Source: Cacconaster sp045642485
Lineage (GTDB): Bacteria; Bacteroidota; Bacteroidia; Bacteroidales; UBA932
Length of the DNA stretch: 64,000 nt
Direction: 5' to 3'
NCBI GenBank assembly: GCA_045642485.1
Contig: JAZUIV010000028.1
Span: 1-64,000 of the forward strand
Under the pieces are notes generated by a model. That model made no database searches. It saw only the letters and a program-made list of their open reading frames with translations, and was not told the DNA's origin. This document shows, piece by piece, positions 54,554-63,036 of the stretch (positions are counted from its first letter, which is position 1; each line of letters starts with the position of its first letter). The position numbers and the translations under genes are program-made.

Positions 54554-55124
54554 AATCTTTGAACTCCGTTATTTTGTTATATATTCTCTTGTTATAAATC
54601 CTTACCGGGTAGCTAAGGCCGCCTTCGGCTATCTTGATGGCCCTGGAGTCGGAATTGTCCACTATCAGCCAGTAGTTGCAGAGCGGGATGTAGGTGTTCC
54701 TCAGGTTTTCGATGCCTTGGCGATATCGTCTGAGGATTGTCTCCCTCTCTATGCCGTGTCCTCCGGCCGCCACCCTGAGAGCCACTCTTTTGATAGCCAG
54801 TTCAGGGTTCCTGAGCCAGAAAAAGACCACAATCACCATATATCCCTTGTCCTGAGCATCCACTATGGTCTTTACGAGGCTTCTGGTGGCAAGGGTTGTC
54901 TCTATGCCGAAATCCTCGTTTTTCTCAATCAGTTCGTGCACTCTGTCCATCATCAGGCGGCTTGCCCTCAATGCTTCTTTTTCAGGGTGTTCGGGAGAGA
55001 GCCTTTCCGCAATCTCATCCGCGTTGACATATTCGTCGAGGTTCAGCATATCGGGCAGAATGGTGTACGTGGCGGTAGTCTTGCCCGCCCCGTTGCATCC
55101 TGATATGATGTACATTCTGGCCAT
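54543..55124 (-). CDS. Zeta-toxin-like P-loop kinase
   Basis: The 193-residue protein has Walker A GCNGAGKTT at the N-terminus, an NADE motif (residues about 35-38) and GIETTLATRS. This is a pattern of zeta/PezT-related kinases that phosphorylate UDP-GlcNAc or other small molecules, but also of chromosomal housekeeping relatives. No antitoxin gene is seen on either side. The sequence is in a unit with slyD, 11 bp overlap. Its -7 box is only 7 bp before the ATG. Confidence 0.72.
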   Translation of the reverse strand: MARMYIISGCNGAGKTTATYTILPDMLNLDEYVNADEIAERLSPEHPEKEALRASRLMMDRVHELIEKNEDFGIETTLATRSLVKTIVDAQDKGYMVIVVFFWLRNPELAIKRVALRVAAGGHGIERETILRRYRQGIENLRNTYIPLCNYWLIVDNSDSRAIKIAEGGLSYPVRIYNKRIYNKITEFKDYEN

Positions 55125-55131
55125 ATCCCCG

Positions 55132-55162
55132 CAAATTTAGAAATCTGTTTCCGCAACTCCAA
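55132..55162 (-). promoter_or_regulatory. Promoter of the zeta-like/slyD unit
   Basis: On the minus strand TTG (complement of 55160-55162) and TAAATTTG (complement of 55132-55139) are 20 bp apart. Transcription would begin about 4 bp before the ATG. Confidence 0.6.
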
Positions 55163-58153
55163 TCAGAATGAAGCTGCCTTGAAATTGAGGGCGAAGGATT
55201 CAGCAGGCATACCCTTGGGAAGGGTGACAGTGACTTTCTCCCCGGACACCTTGTATCTGACGCTCTTCCCGTTTGAAACGAGGGTCATCTTGCCGGTCGG
55301 GACATTTCCTTCCCATTCGATTGTGGTTGGAAGTTCCTCTCCGTCGAAGGCATATATGGCGTTCAGACTGCCGTCCTTCGATGCTGTGAACCAGACTTTG
55401 CCGTCATTGAAATTTTCTGTGATGCGGGTGTTGTAGATGGCATTGCCGTACTTGCGCATCCATTTTCCTATCTCTGCAAGGATTTTCTGCGCACCCTCAT
55501 CAATGGTCCCGTCGGGCTTGGGCCCTATTCCGAGCAGAAGGTTTCCTCCCTTCGCCACGATCTCTATGAGGTTTGCGATGACTTTCCCGGCGCTCTTGTA
55601 ATTGGGATTGTTCGTCCAGCCCCAACCGGCGAGGACGTCGCAGGTTTCCCAGGGGAAGTCCATCTGGCAGGGGGGAATCGTACATTCCGGAGTCTGATAA
55701 TTCTCGAACTTGTTTTTTCTTGCACGATCCACGCAGATGAGTCCGGGATTGGTCTGACGGACTTCGTCAAGCACGGTTCCCAGCCCGACCTCTGATCCGT
55801 CTATCCATCCGCCGTCAAGCCAGAGGATATCCATTCTCCCGAGGTCCGTGCTGATTTCCTTCAACTGGTTCCTGGTGAAATCAACGTAAGAACGCCACAA
55901 CTCGGGGTAGTGTGCGTGGTCATAGTTGCTGTTTCTGTCGGAGGCGGCGAAATCCGGGTTCCAGAAGCCGTGATGATGCCAGTCAGGCTTCGAGAAGTAG
56001 GCCCCGACCATAAAGCCCTTGTCCCTGAATGCATCGAAAACATCTTTTGCATAGTTGCGGTCAGCCTTGAAATCGGTGAATTTCGTATCGTACATACAGA
56101 AACCGTCGTGATGTTTGGTGGTGAAGACCATATATTTCATACCTGCATCCTTCATTATGTCAGCCCAGTTCCCGGGGTTGAAATCCGTCGGATGGAATTG
56201 CCTGTTCAGGCCCCAGTACCACTTGCGGAACTCGTCAATGTCCATATTCCTTGCCCTCCGGTCCCTGTATTCGAATTCGAAATCTTCGGAACACAGCGGC
56301 CAGGATTCGACGATGCCGGGAACGGAATAGAGTCCCCAGTGGAATATGACACCGAACTTCAGGTCCTGCCACTCGTCAAGTCTGGCAAGGACCGCATCTT
56401 CCGTGGGCGGGATGTAATTGCCGTACCAGTTGTCAAGACGCTCGTCGAGGAATTCTCCGATTCTGTCGAGCCAGGTGTAACTGCCTGTTCCCGGAGAGGC
56501 GGTCTTCTGAAAACAGTGATATCGGGTCGCGAGAGTGTGAAGTTCGCTCTGGATACCCATTGCACGCATTTTCTCCCAGACACGGACGGAGCCCATTGAG
56601 GAATAGCCGTCCGCATCGCCGTGGATGAAGAGCATCGGCGCTGTGCCCGCATCGAAATTGAATTCGGAAGCGATATAGTATTCATCGCTGTTGCCCCGGT
56701 CGGAATTTTCTCCATCGAACCCGTCCGAGAGTACGTATGCGGGATATATGCCTATGCCCCACTGGACATTGCAGGGAACGTCGTCAATTTCATCTATCCT
56801 GCTGTATGAGGGTTGGCTGGAGGAGGTGACGCCCATAAGGGTCAGGTGTCCTCCGGCTGAACTTCCCATAATGCCTATCTGGTTCGGGTCGCAGTCGTGT
56901 GAGCGGGCATTCTTCCGTACGATACGGATTGCACGCTGGATGTCCTGCCAGGCTGTGGTGTGCTTGGACAGTCCGCTTTCTGCGGAGGGGCGGGGGGTGC
57001 GGTACTGGACCGTCACTACCGTCATTCCACGGTGCAGGAGATATTTCCTTGCCGGGTCAACTTCGAATCCGTCAGGACTGTTTCCCATATATGCTCCGCC
57101 GGACCATATTATCTGGACGGCATCGGTCTTTCTCTGTTTGGGTATGTACCATTTCAGGTAGGGATGGCACTGGTTCTCATTCGAATAGGGCATCTCTCCC
57201 TCGGGCCATATATCTTCAGTGAAAGTCTCCTTTACATCCTTGTCAAAGGGGAACCGGTCCATCAGCGCCACTTCTTCTTCCAGAGGCTCTATGAAACCCA
57301 GCTGGCGCAGGAATTCGACACCTCTTTCAAGCCCGAATGCACCGTGTCCGCGATTGGGATAGAGATGCAGTTCCGCCGGGATACCCATCTTGCGGAGTTC
57401 CCGATATACAAGTGTCGAACCGGCCGGTGTGTAGGGGTCCTCACCTCCGTGATGCAGGCTGATGGGGCAGGTCTTGCCGTCAAATTTGAATACTTCGGAT
57501 ATTTTGACGTCGGGCCCCATCCCGAGCCGGCTGGCGGGTTCACCGTTCTCTCCGTCCGTGGTCACGTAAGCGGGGGCGTTGGCGATGGCCCAGTTGATAT
57601 GGCAGGGAATGTCGTCGATGGCATCCACTCTGTCATACGCCGCAGTCTGTGAACTTGTGGCAAGCAGAAGGGCGAGGTGGGAGCCTGCGGACATTGAAAT
57701 TGTTCCTATCTTTTCCGGGTCGAAGCCTCGCTTTCCGGCCTGGCTGCGGACCATTCTTACTGCACGCTGGCCGTCTTCCCACGCTGAAGCATAGATGGGA
57801 AGCCCCTTGGGGCGCGGAGTGCGGTAGACGAAGTTGACGCACTGGAACCCGAGTTCCGTGAAGGTCTCTTTCCACAGTTTTATGAGGTTCACGTCGCAGC
57901 AGTTGTAATAACCGCCTCCGGATATCAGAATCATACATCCTCCGTTAGGCCTGGAAGGTGCTTCAAACCAGTCGAGATATGCCGTGCGGTGGTCATCGGC
58001 ATTGAAACCGGGAGAATTCACCTCGTCCGTCATCGCCGCAATCTGAAATTCCTGCGGATCCGGCATACGGCCTTCCGGCCAGATAAGTTCTCTTTGTTGG
58101 GCAAATCCTGTCACCGACAGGAAAAATGCCAGAACGGATATAATTCGTTTCAT
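55163..58153 (-). CDS. Esterase - esterase - GH29 fucosidase fusion
   Basis: The 996-residue secreted protein starts at ATG 58153 (signal peptide cleaved after GFAQ, near residue 18). Domain 1 (about 20-320) is an alpha/beta hydrolase: GGGYY oxyanion block, nucleophile Ser near residue 155 in SMSAGSH, GGEDPYTP Asp, RGHGAF His. Domain 2 (about 330-575) is a second one: WSGGAYM, Ser near residue 430 in GSSAGGH, HGDADG Asp, RYHCFQ His. Domain 3 (from about 585) is a GH29 fucosidase: FGVIFHWGLYS, TTKHHDGFCMY, nucleophile Asp near residue 780 in LWLDGGW. Esterases of this type remove acetyl groups from sugars. All three sites look intact. Divergent from an NPCBM hydrolase. Confidence 0.88.
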   Translation of the reverse strand: MKRIISVLAFFLSVTGFAQQRELIWPEGRMPDPQEFQIAAMTDEVNSPGFNADDHRTAYLDWFEAPSRPNGGCMILISGGGYYNCCDVNLIKLWKETFTELGFQCVNFVYRTPRPKGLPIYASAWEDGQRAVRMVRSQAGKRGFDPEKIGTISMSAGSHLALLLATSSQTAAYDRVDAIDDIPCHINWAIANAPAYVTTDGENGEPASRLGMGPDVKISEVFKFDGKTCPISLHHGGEDPYTPAGSTLVYRELRKMGIPAELHLYPNRGHGAFGLERGVEFLRQLGFIEPLEEEVALMDRFPFDKDVKETFTEDIWPEGEMPYSNENQCHPYLKWYIPKQRKTDAVQIIWSGGAYMGNSPDGFEVDPARKYLLHRGMTVVTVQYRTPRPSAESGLSKHTTAWQDIQRAIRIVRKNARSHDCDPNQIGIMGSSAGGHLTLMGVTSSSQPSYSRIDEIDDVPCNVQWGIGIYPAYVLSDGFDGENSDRGNSDEYYIASEFNFDAGTAPMLFIHGDADGYSSMGSVRVWEKMRAMGIQSELHTLATRYHCFQKTASPGTGSYTWLDRIGEFLDERLDNWYGNYIPPTEDAVLARLDEWQDLKFGVIFHWGLYSVPGIVESWPLCSEDFEFEYRDRRARNMDIDEFRKWYWGLNRQFHPTDFNPGNWADIMKDAGMKYMVFTTKHHDGFCMYDTKFTDFKADRNYAKDVFDAFRDKGFMVGAYFSKPDWHHHGFWNPDFAASDRNSNYDHAHYPELWRSYVDFTRNQLKEISTDLGRMDILWLDGGWIDGSEVGLGTVLDEVRQTNPGLICVDRARKNKFENYQTPECTIPPCQMDFPWETCDVLAGWGWTNNPNYKSAGKVIANLIEIVAKGGNLLLGIGPKPDGTIDEGAQKILAEIGKWMRKYGNAIYNTRITENFNDGKVWFTASKDGSLNAIYAFDGEELPTTIEWEGNVPTGKMTLVSNGKSVRYKVSGEKVTVTLPKGMPAESFALNFKAASF

Positions 58154-58173
58154 GGTTCTATGGATTATCTTTA

Positions 58174-58181
58174 CAAATTTA
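58174..58181 (-). promoter_or_regulatory. -7 box of the esterase-GH29 fusion gene
   Basis: Minus-strand TAAATTTG, exact match, 20 bp before the ATG. Its start is exactly 40 bp from that of the divergent box at 58214. Confidence 0.6.
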
Positions 58182-58213
58182 ACAAATATTAGATGAGGAC
58201 AGTGTGTTTTTAC

Positions 58214-58221
58214 TAATTTTG
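58214..58221 (+). promoter_or_regulatory. -7 box of the NPCBM hydrolase gene
   Basis: TAATTTTG, exact match, 6 bp before the ATG at 58228, leaving a leader of only a few bases. Confidence 0.6.
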
Positions 58222-58227
58222 TAGGAT

Positions 58228-61011
58228 ATGAAAAAGGTGTTTTTGCTTTCAATTCTGCTCTGTGCCGCTTTTTCTGTTCTGGCGCAGAATCAGGTCAGAC
58301 TCACGGATTTGGATCTGTCAAAGGCTTCCCAGCCATACGGTATGCCGATAAAAGGGAAAGCTGTTACCGGTGAGGTTCTCAAGGTCGGCGGTGTCAGTTA
58401 TTCCGAAGGCTTGGGGGTGCAGGCATCCTGCCGGATGAAGTTCTCCCTGATGGGAAATACCAACTCTTTCAGATGCAAGGTCGGGGTCAATGACAACGGG
58501 ACGGATTATAATGACCCTGAACTGATAAAAGTTCCCCTTGCCGATGGGACGGTCGTCTTCTATTCTCCGGTGGAAAAAGGAAAGATGTTTCTCGGCGTCG
58601 GCGGCGCTGACGGTACCATAGGAAAAGGAAGCGTTGTGTTCAGAATCGTCGGTGACGGTAAGGAACTCTTCAACAGCGGAGTGATGAAGGGCGGAGAGCA
58701 GGCGAAGGATGCCGAATTGGAAATCAGGGGTGTGCAGACGCTTGAACTCATTGTTGATGATGCGGCAGACGGAGTAAGCGGCGACCACGCGGACTGGATT
58801 GATGCGGAGTTCGACTATTTTGAAATCAAGCCCGCTCCGTCCGACCTTGAAACTTCCGGCAACAGGGTGACATTGGATGAAAGCATAGCGGAACCTCTCC
58901 GTAAAAAGATTTCTGCTCTTCCGGTACTTCCGGAAAGAAGCGACAGACCTCAAAAAGACTGGCTCATAGACAACAGCGGTTTCAGGACAACGGTGTCCGG
59001 CACCGTGGACGGAAAGAGTGTCTCGATAGGAAATGGCTTGGTGTCAAGGACATTCCGCGTAATCCCCAACCTTGCTACAATAGATATCTTCAATGCAATG
59101 ACAGGGGAGGCTCTTCTCCGCTGCCCCAGCAGCGAAGGCTCTTTGAAGATTGACGGGCACAGCTACACTTTGGGCGGTCTTGCCGGGCAGTTCGAGTACG
59201 GTTACACTCTCAGGAAGTGGATTGACGGATTCTCAATCATACCGGATTCATTCCAGGTAGTGGATTTCGAGGTGAGAGAACTGCAACCCCGTATGGAGTG
59301 GAAGCACAGGCGCTGGTCCCTGGTCAAGGAGTGGAAGCCCACCGGCAAGGAGATTGTTTTCACTCTTGTGGGTCCAGGACTTCTCAAAGATATCAGGGTT
59401 GACCTGCACGTTGCTGTCTATGACGGCTATCCAATCATCAGCAAATGGTTTGACATTCATAATGAATCAGGTTGTGCATATATATTGAATGAATTCCTGC
59501 TTGAGGACCTCGCTATGGTCGAGCCGGAATCGATCGTTGACGGGCCTAAACCTTTCCGTGAGAGCAATATCTATGTCGAAAGCGATTGGGACGAGGGCTT
59601 TACCACCCATTGGGAGAAAGATCCCAGATATACGTCTCAGGTCAGCTATGTCCTTGGCACCCCCTGTCAGCTCCAGGTCAGGCTCCCTCGCGGACCGCAG
59701 GAAGCGATTATGGCCGGCGGCAGCTTCACCAGTTTCAGAAATTGGATAATGCCGTATGATACCGAGGATAGGGAGCGCAAGTCTTTGTTCTTCAAGCGCT
59801 TCTGTAATCATATCGCCCCGTGGACAACCGAGAATCCCATATTTATGCACTGCACCTCCACCGATCCGGAAGTTGTCAGGACAGCCATTGACCAATGCGT
59901 GGAGACAGGATATGAAATGGTAATCCTCAGTTTTGGCTCAGGCCTGGATATGGAGGACGAATCGGAGGAGAACATCGCAAAGTTCAAGGCTCTTGCGGAT
60001 TATGCCCATTCCCGTGGAATCGAGTTGGGCGGCTATTCCCTTTACGCAAGCAGGTGGATAAGCGACGAAGTCGATCTGATAAATCCGGCAACGGGAAAGA
60101 GGGGAGGGATGACTTTCGGCAGTTCCCCCTGCATCTGCAGTGAATGGGGCTACGACTATTTCCGCAAGATACGCTCCTTCTTCGAGAAGACGGGTTTTGA
60201 CGTTCTGGAACACGACGGGTCATACAGCGGAGACCCTTGCGCCTCCACGACCCACGCCCATCACGCCGGGCTTGAGGATTCCCAGTGGAAACAGCATCGT
60301 GTCATCGACGATATGTACAGATGGATGTGCTCCAAGGGCATATATATGAATGTGCCTGATGACGGATTCCGCTTTGTGGGGACAAACAAGAGTGCTGTCG
60401 GATATAGGGAAGTGAACTGGTCTCTTCCCCGCGACAGACAGATTATCCTCGGCCGCCAGAATATCTATGACGGTATGTGGAAGCGCACCGCTACCAACAG
60501 TTGGACCTTCGTTCCGCTCGTGCAGTACCACGGCGGTGGGGCGGCGGCCACTTTGGAGCCTCTGGACGAGCATCTAGACGCCTACAAGGCCCATATGATG
60601 CAGAACTACGGATCAGGTGTACAGGCCTGCTACCGAGGATTCCGTCTCTACGACACCGAGCGCACGAAGGAATGCGTCAAGGAAGTGATAGCCTGGTACA
60701 AAAAGTACCGCGACATACTATGTAGCGACGTCATTCACCTGCGCCGCCCCGACGGAGTTGACTGGGATGGATTCATGCACGTGAATCCCGGCCTTGAGGA
60801 GAAGGGTTTCGTTATGGTCTTCAATCCCACTGACGAGGAAATCACCAGGACCATCACTGTTCCGCTGTACTATACGGGACTGAATGACAAGGTCCGCATC
60901 AGCGAACGGGACGAAAATGAGCGGATATTCAGCCTTGAACGCGACTACACTGTCCGGCTCACTGTAACCATCCCTGCCGGTGGATGCAATTGGTTCACTG
61001 TCAGGGAATAG
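58228..61011 (+). CDS. NPCBM-domain secreted glycoside hydrolase, GH27/GH36-like barrel
   Basis: The 927-residue protein has a signal peptide (cleavage after VLAQ, near residue 20), an NPCBM/NEW2-type carbohydrate-binding domain (about 22-205, with GVSYSEGLGVQAS), a beta-sandwich (about 240-520), a TIM-barrel region (about 540-800) and a C-terminal beta domain. EHDGSY with Asp663 is a candidate nucleophile, and THAHHAGLEDSQW follows. The general layout resembles clan GH-D alpha-galactosidases, but I cannot assign a family. It is probably aimed at alpha-galactosyl or N-acetylgalactosaminyl caps. A -7 box is 6 bp before the ATG. Confidence 0.75.
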   Translation: MKKVFLLSILLCAAFSVLAQNQVRLTDLDLSKASQPYGMPIKGKAVTGEVLKVGGVSYSEGLGVQASCRMKFSLMGNTNSFRCKVGVNDNGTDYNDPELIKVPLADGTVVFYSPVEKGKMFLGVGGADGTIGKGSVVFRIVGDGKELFNSGVMKGGEQAKDAELEIRGVQTLELIVDDAADGVSGDHADWIDAEFDYFEIKPAPSDLETSGNRVTLDESIAEPLRKKISALPVLPERSDRPQKDWLIDNSGFRTTVSGTVDGKSVSIGNGLVSRTFRVIPNLATIDIFNAMTGEALLRCPSSEGSLKIDGHSYTLGGLAGQFEYGYTLRKWIDGFSIIPDSFQVVDFEVRELQPRMEWKHRRWSLVKEWKPTGKEIVFTLVGPGLLKDIRVDLHVAVYDGYPIISKWFDIHNESGCAYILNEFLLEDLAMVEPESIVDGPKPFRESNIYVESDWDEGFTTHWEKDPRYTSQVSYVLGTPCQLQVRLPRGPQEAIMAGGSFTSFRNWIMPYDTEDRERKSLFFKRFCNHIAPWTTENPIFMHCTSTDPEVVRTAIDQCVETGYEMVILSFGSGLDMEDESEENIAKFKALADYAHSRGIELGGYSLYASRWISDEVDLINPATGKRGGMTFGSSPCICSEWGYDYFRKIRSFFEKTGFDVLEHDGSYSGDPCASTTHAHHAGLEDSQWKQHRVIDDMYRWMCSKGIYMNVPDDGFRFVGTNKSAVGYREVNWSLPRDRQIILGRQNIYDGMWKRTATNSWTFVPLVQYHGGGAAATLEPLDEHLDAYKAHMMQNYGSGVQACYRGFRLYDTERTKECVKEVIAWYKKYRDILCSDVIHLRRPDGVDWDGFMHVNPGLEEKGFVMVFNPTDEEITRTITVPLYYTGLNDKVRISERDENERIFSLERDYTVRLTVTIPAGGCNWFTVRE

Positions 61012-61024
61012 CGGATTAATCACG

Positions 61025-61032
61025 TAGCTTTG
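61025..61032 (+). promoter_or_regulatory. -7 box of the DUF2400 gene
   Basis: TAGCTTTG, exact match, 8 bp before the ATG at 61041; a leader of about 5 bases is predicted. Confidence 0.55.
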
Positions 61033-61040
61033 CCGATACT

Positions 61041-61736
61041 ATGGGAGCCACTGTCAGGGAAATCAAGTTTTATGCGTCGAAATACAACGATATGGCGTAT
61101 TTCAACGAGGACCCCGTCATTTTCCCGAGACACTTTGCCGCACACGGGGCGTGCCTGCAGGATGTGGAGATTGCCGCGGTTTTTGCGGCCCATCTCGCCT
61201 GGGGCAGAAGGTGTATGATTGTCAGGGACTGCAAGAGAGCTTTTGACCAGATGGGCTGGAGGCCTTATGATTATGTGATGGAAGGCAGATATAAGGATGA
61301 TCCGGTATCCCTTCACAGGACCGTCAAGTGGAGCGAGTTCGCTGCAATATGTTCCAGGCTGAAAACCATTTATGAGAGGGCGGACACGCTGGAGAAACTC
61401 TCTCCGGATGGATTCCGCACAGAAGTGTTCGGACAGAAAAGCGACCTTCGGGCGGCTAACAAGAAGATTCATCTTCTGCGCCGTTGGATGGTCCGGCGTG
61501 ACGGTAAGGTGGATATGGGACTATGGAAACAGTCGGACCCGGCATCCCTGATAATCCCGCTTGACACCCACGTTCATACACAGGCCGTGGATTTGGGGAT
61601 TACCTGCCGGAGACAGACCGATTTCCGTACGGCAGATGAAATAACCGGTTTTTTCAGAGAAATATTCCCGGAGGACCCTGTGCTTGGGGATTATGCCTTG
61701 TTCGGGTTGGGCGTTACCGGTGTCAGTTTGAAATGA
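61041..61736 (+). CDS. DUF2400 (TIGR02757 family) protein
   Basis: The 231-residue protein matches the DUF2400 family by its DPVIFPRHF block, KKIHLLRRWMVRRDGKVDMGLW and IPLDTHVHTQA. The late LDTHVH has the look of endonuclease III-type glycosylase relatives. No function is established. Its last 14 bp overlap the end of rsmI. Confidence 0.85.
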   Translation: MGATVREIKFYASKYNDMAYFNEDPVIFPRHFAAHGACLQDVEIAAVFAAHLAWGRRCMIVRDCKRAFDQMGWRPYDYVMEGRYKDDPVSLHRTVKWSEFAAICSRLKTIYERADTLEKLSPDGFRTEVFGQKSDLRAANKKIHLLRRWMVRRDGKVDMGLWKQSDPASLIIPLDTHVHTQAVDLGITCRRQTDFRTADEITGFFREIFPEDPVLGDYALFGLGVTGVSLK

Positions 61737-62385
61737 CCAGGACAATCTCGCCCTTGGGCTCGTGCTGCCTGAAATATTCAGCAAGATAGGGGAGCGTCCC
61801 CCTTACGGTCGTTTCGTGAAGTTTGGATATTTCCCTGGAGACGGAGGCGTTGCGTTCGCCCAGGACGGCTGCGAGTTCTTCGAGAGTCCGGGCCAGCCTG
61901 TAGGGCGATTCATAGATTATGGTGGTGTGGTCGCGTGCCGCAATTTCCTCTATTTTCGTCTTGCGGCCTTTCTTGACGGGAAGGAAGCCCTCGAAATAGA
62001 ATCTGTCGCAGGGGAATCCCGAATTGACGAGGGCGGGGACGAAGGCGGTGGGGCCGGGGAGTGTGACAACCTCGATGCCCGCCTCTACGCAGGTTCTCAC
62101 CAGAAGGAATCCCGGATCGCTGATTCCCGGAGTTCCGGCATCGCTTATCAGAGCCACGTCCAGCCCTGCGAGAATCCTCTCCTTCACGCTTTCCACGGCT
62201 TTGTGCTCATTGAATTTGTGATGGGATTCCATCGGAGTGTGAATGTCATATTTCCGGAGCAGGACGGAACTTGTGCGTGTGTCCTCTGCAAGAATCAGCC
62301 CCACTTCTTTCAGTGTGTTTATGGCCCTTAAAGTTATGTCTTCAAGATTGCCGATCGGGGTCGGAACGATATAGAGTTTTGACAT
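61723..62385 (-). CDS. rsmI: 16S rRNA (cytidine1402-2'-O)-methyltransferase RsmI
   Basis: The 220-residue protein has the family opening KLYIVPTPIGNLEDITLRA, AEDTRTSSVLL, ALISDAGTPGISDPG and LPGPTAFVPAL. RsmI methylates C1402 in 16S rRNA. The ATG at 62385 matches the family start; the open frame to 62475 would cross the promoter region shared with tdk. Confidence 0.95.
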   Translation of the reverse strand: MSKLYIVPTPIGNLEDITLRAINTLKEVGLILAEDTRTSSVLLRKYDIHTPMESHHKFNEHKAVESVKERILAGLDVALISDAGTPGISDPGFLLVRTCVEAGIEVVTLPGPTAFVPALVNSGFPCDRFYFEGFLPVKKGRKTKIEEIAARDHTTIIYESPYRLARTLEELAAVLGERNASVSREISKLHETTVRGTLPYLAEYFRQHEPKGEIVLVISN

Positions 62386-62393
62386 TATTTTCT

Positions 62394-62401
62394 TATCTTT
62401 G
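62394..62401 (+). promoter_or_regulatory. -7 box of tdk
   Basis: TATCTTTG, exact match, about 55 bp before the tdk ATG. It lies between the rsmI ATG and the rsmI -7 box, so the two transcripts would overlap at their 5' ends. Confidence 0.45.
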
Positions 62402-62430
62402 TTTCTGACGGAAGTCAATTGAAATTCACG

Positions 62431-62438
62431 CAAAGTTA
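62431..62438 (-). promoter_or_regulatory. -7 box of rsmI
   Basis: Minus-strand TAACTTTG, exact match, about 45 bp before the rsmI ATG and 18 bp before the tdk ATG on the other strand. Confidence 0.45.
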
Positions 62439-62456
62439 AATATTTATTCAGACAAT

Positions 62457-63029
62457 ATGTTCGAGGAAAGTGCAAAACGGCCGGGATGGATAGAAGTCAT
62501 CTGTGGCTCAATGTTTTCGGGTAAGACAGAAGAACTGATCCGCAGAGTGCGCAGGTCGGTTCTGGCCCGCCAGTCAGTAATGATTTTCAAACCTGCGATG
62601 GAAACCCGCTATTCGGCGGACAAGGTCGTGTCCCACGACGCGAACGCCATAGAGTCCATTCCTGTCGCTTCACCGGCCGAAATTCTGGAATCTGCGACAT
62701 ACGTCCAGGTTGTCGGAATAGACGAAGCCCAGTTTTTCGATGACAGCCTTGTCGAGGTTGTTCAGATGTTGGCGGACAGAGGCATCAGAGTCATCATTGC
62801 CGGGCTTGATATGGACTATACCGGAAAGCCTTTCGGACCTATGCCCGCTCTGATGGCCATTGCGGAGTCAGTAACCAAACTCCACGCAATCTGTGTTCGA
62901 TGCGGCGCTCCCGCACAGCATTCCCACAGGCTGACCTCCGGGTCAAATCTGGTTGAATTGGGTGAGAAATCCACATACGAGCCAATCTGCCGCCATTGCT
63001 TCAACGAACTGAACAAGGAAAAAAAGTAA
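62457..63029 (+). CDS. tdk: Thymidine kinase
   Basis: The 190-residue type II thymidine kinase has the P-loop GSMFSGKTEELIRR, the GIDEAQFF catalytic block and lasso region GLDMDYTGKPFGPM. Zinc is bound by Cys pairs CVRC and CRHC. It phosphorylates thymidine in the pyrimidine salvage pathway. Confidence 0.96.
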   Translation: MFEESAKRPGWIEVICGSMFSGKTEELIRRVRRSVLARQSVMIFKPAMETRYSADKVVSHDANAIESIPVASPAEILESATYVQVVGIDEAQFFDDSLVEVVQMLADRGIRVIIAGLDMDYTGKPFGPMPALMAIAESVTKLHAICVRCGAPAQHSHRLTSGSNLVELGEKSTYEPICRHCFNELNKEKK

Positions 63030-63036
63030 GCGGAAT

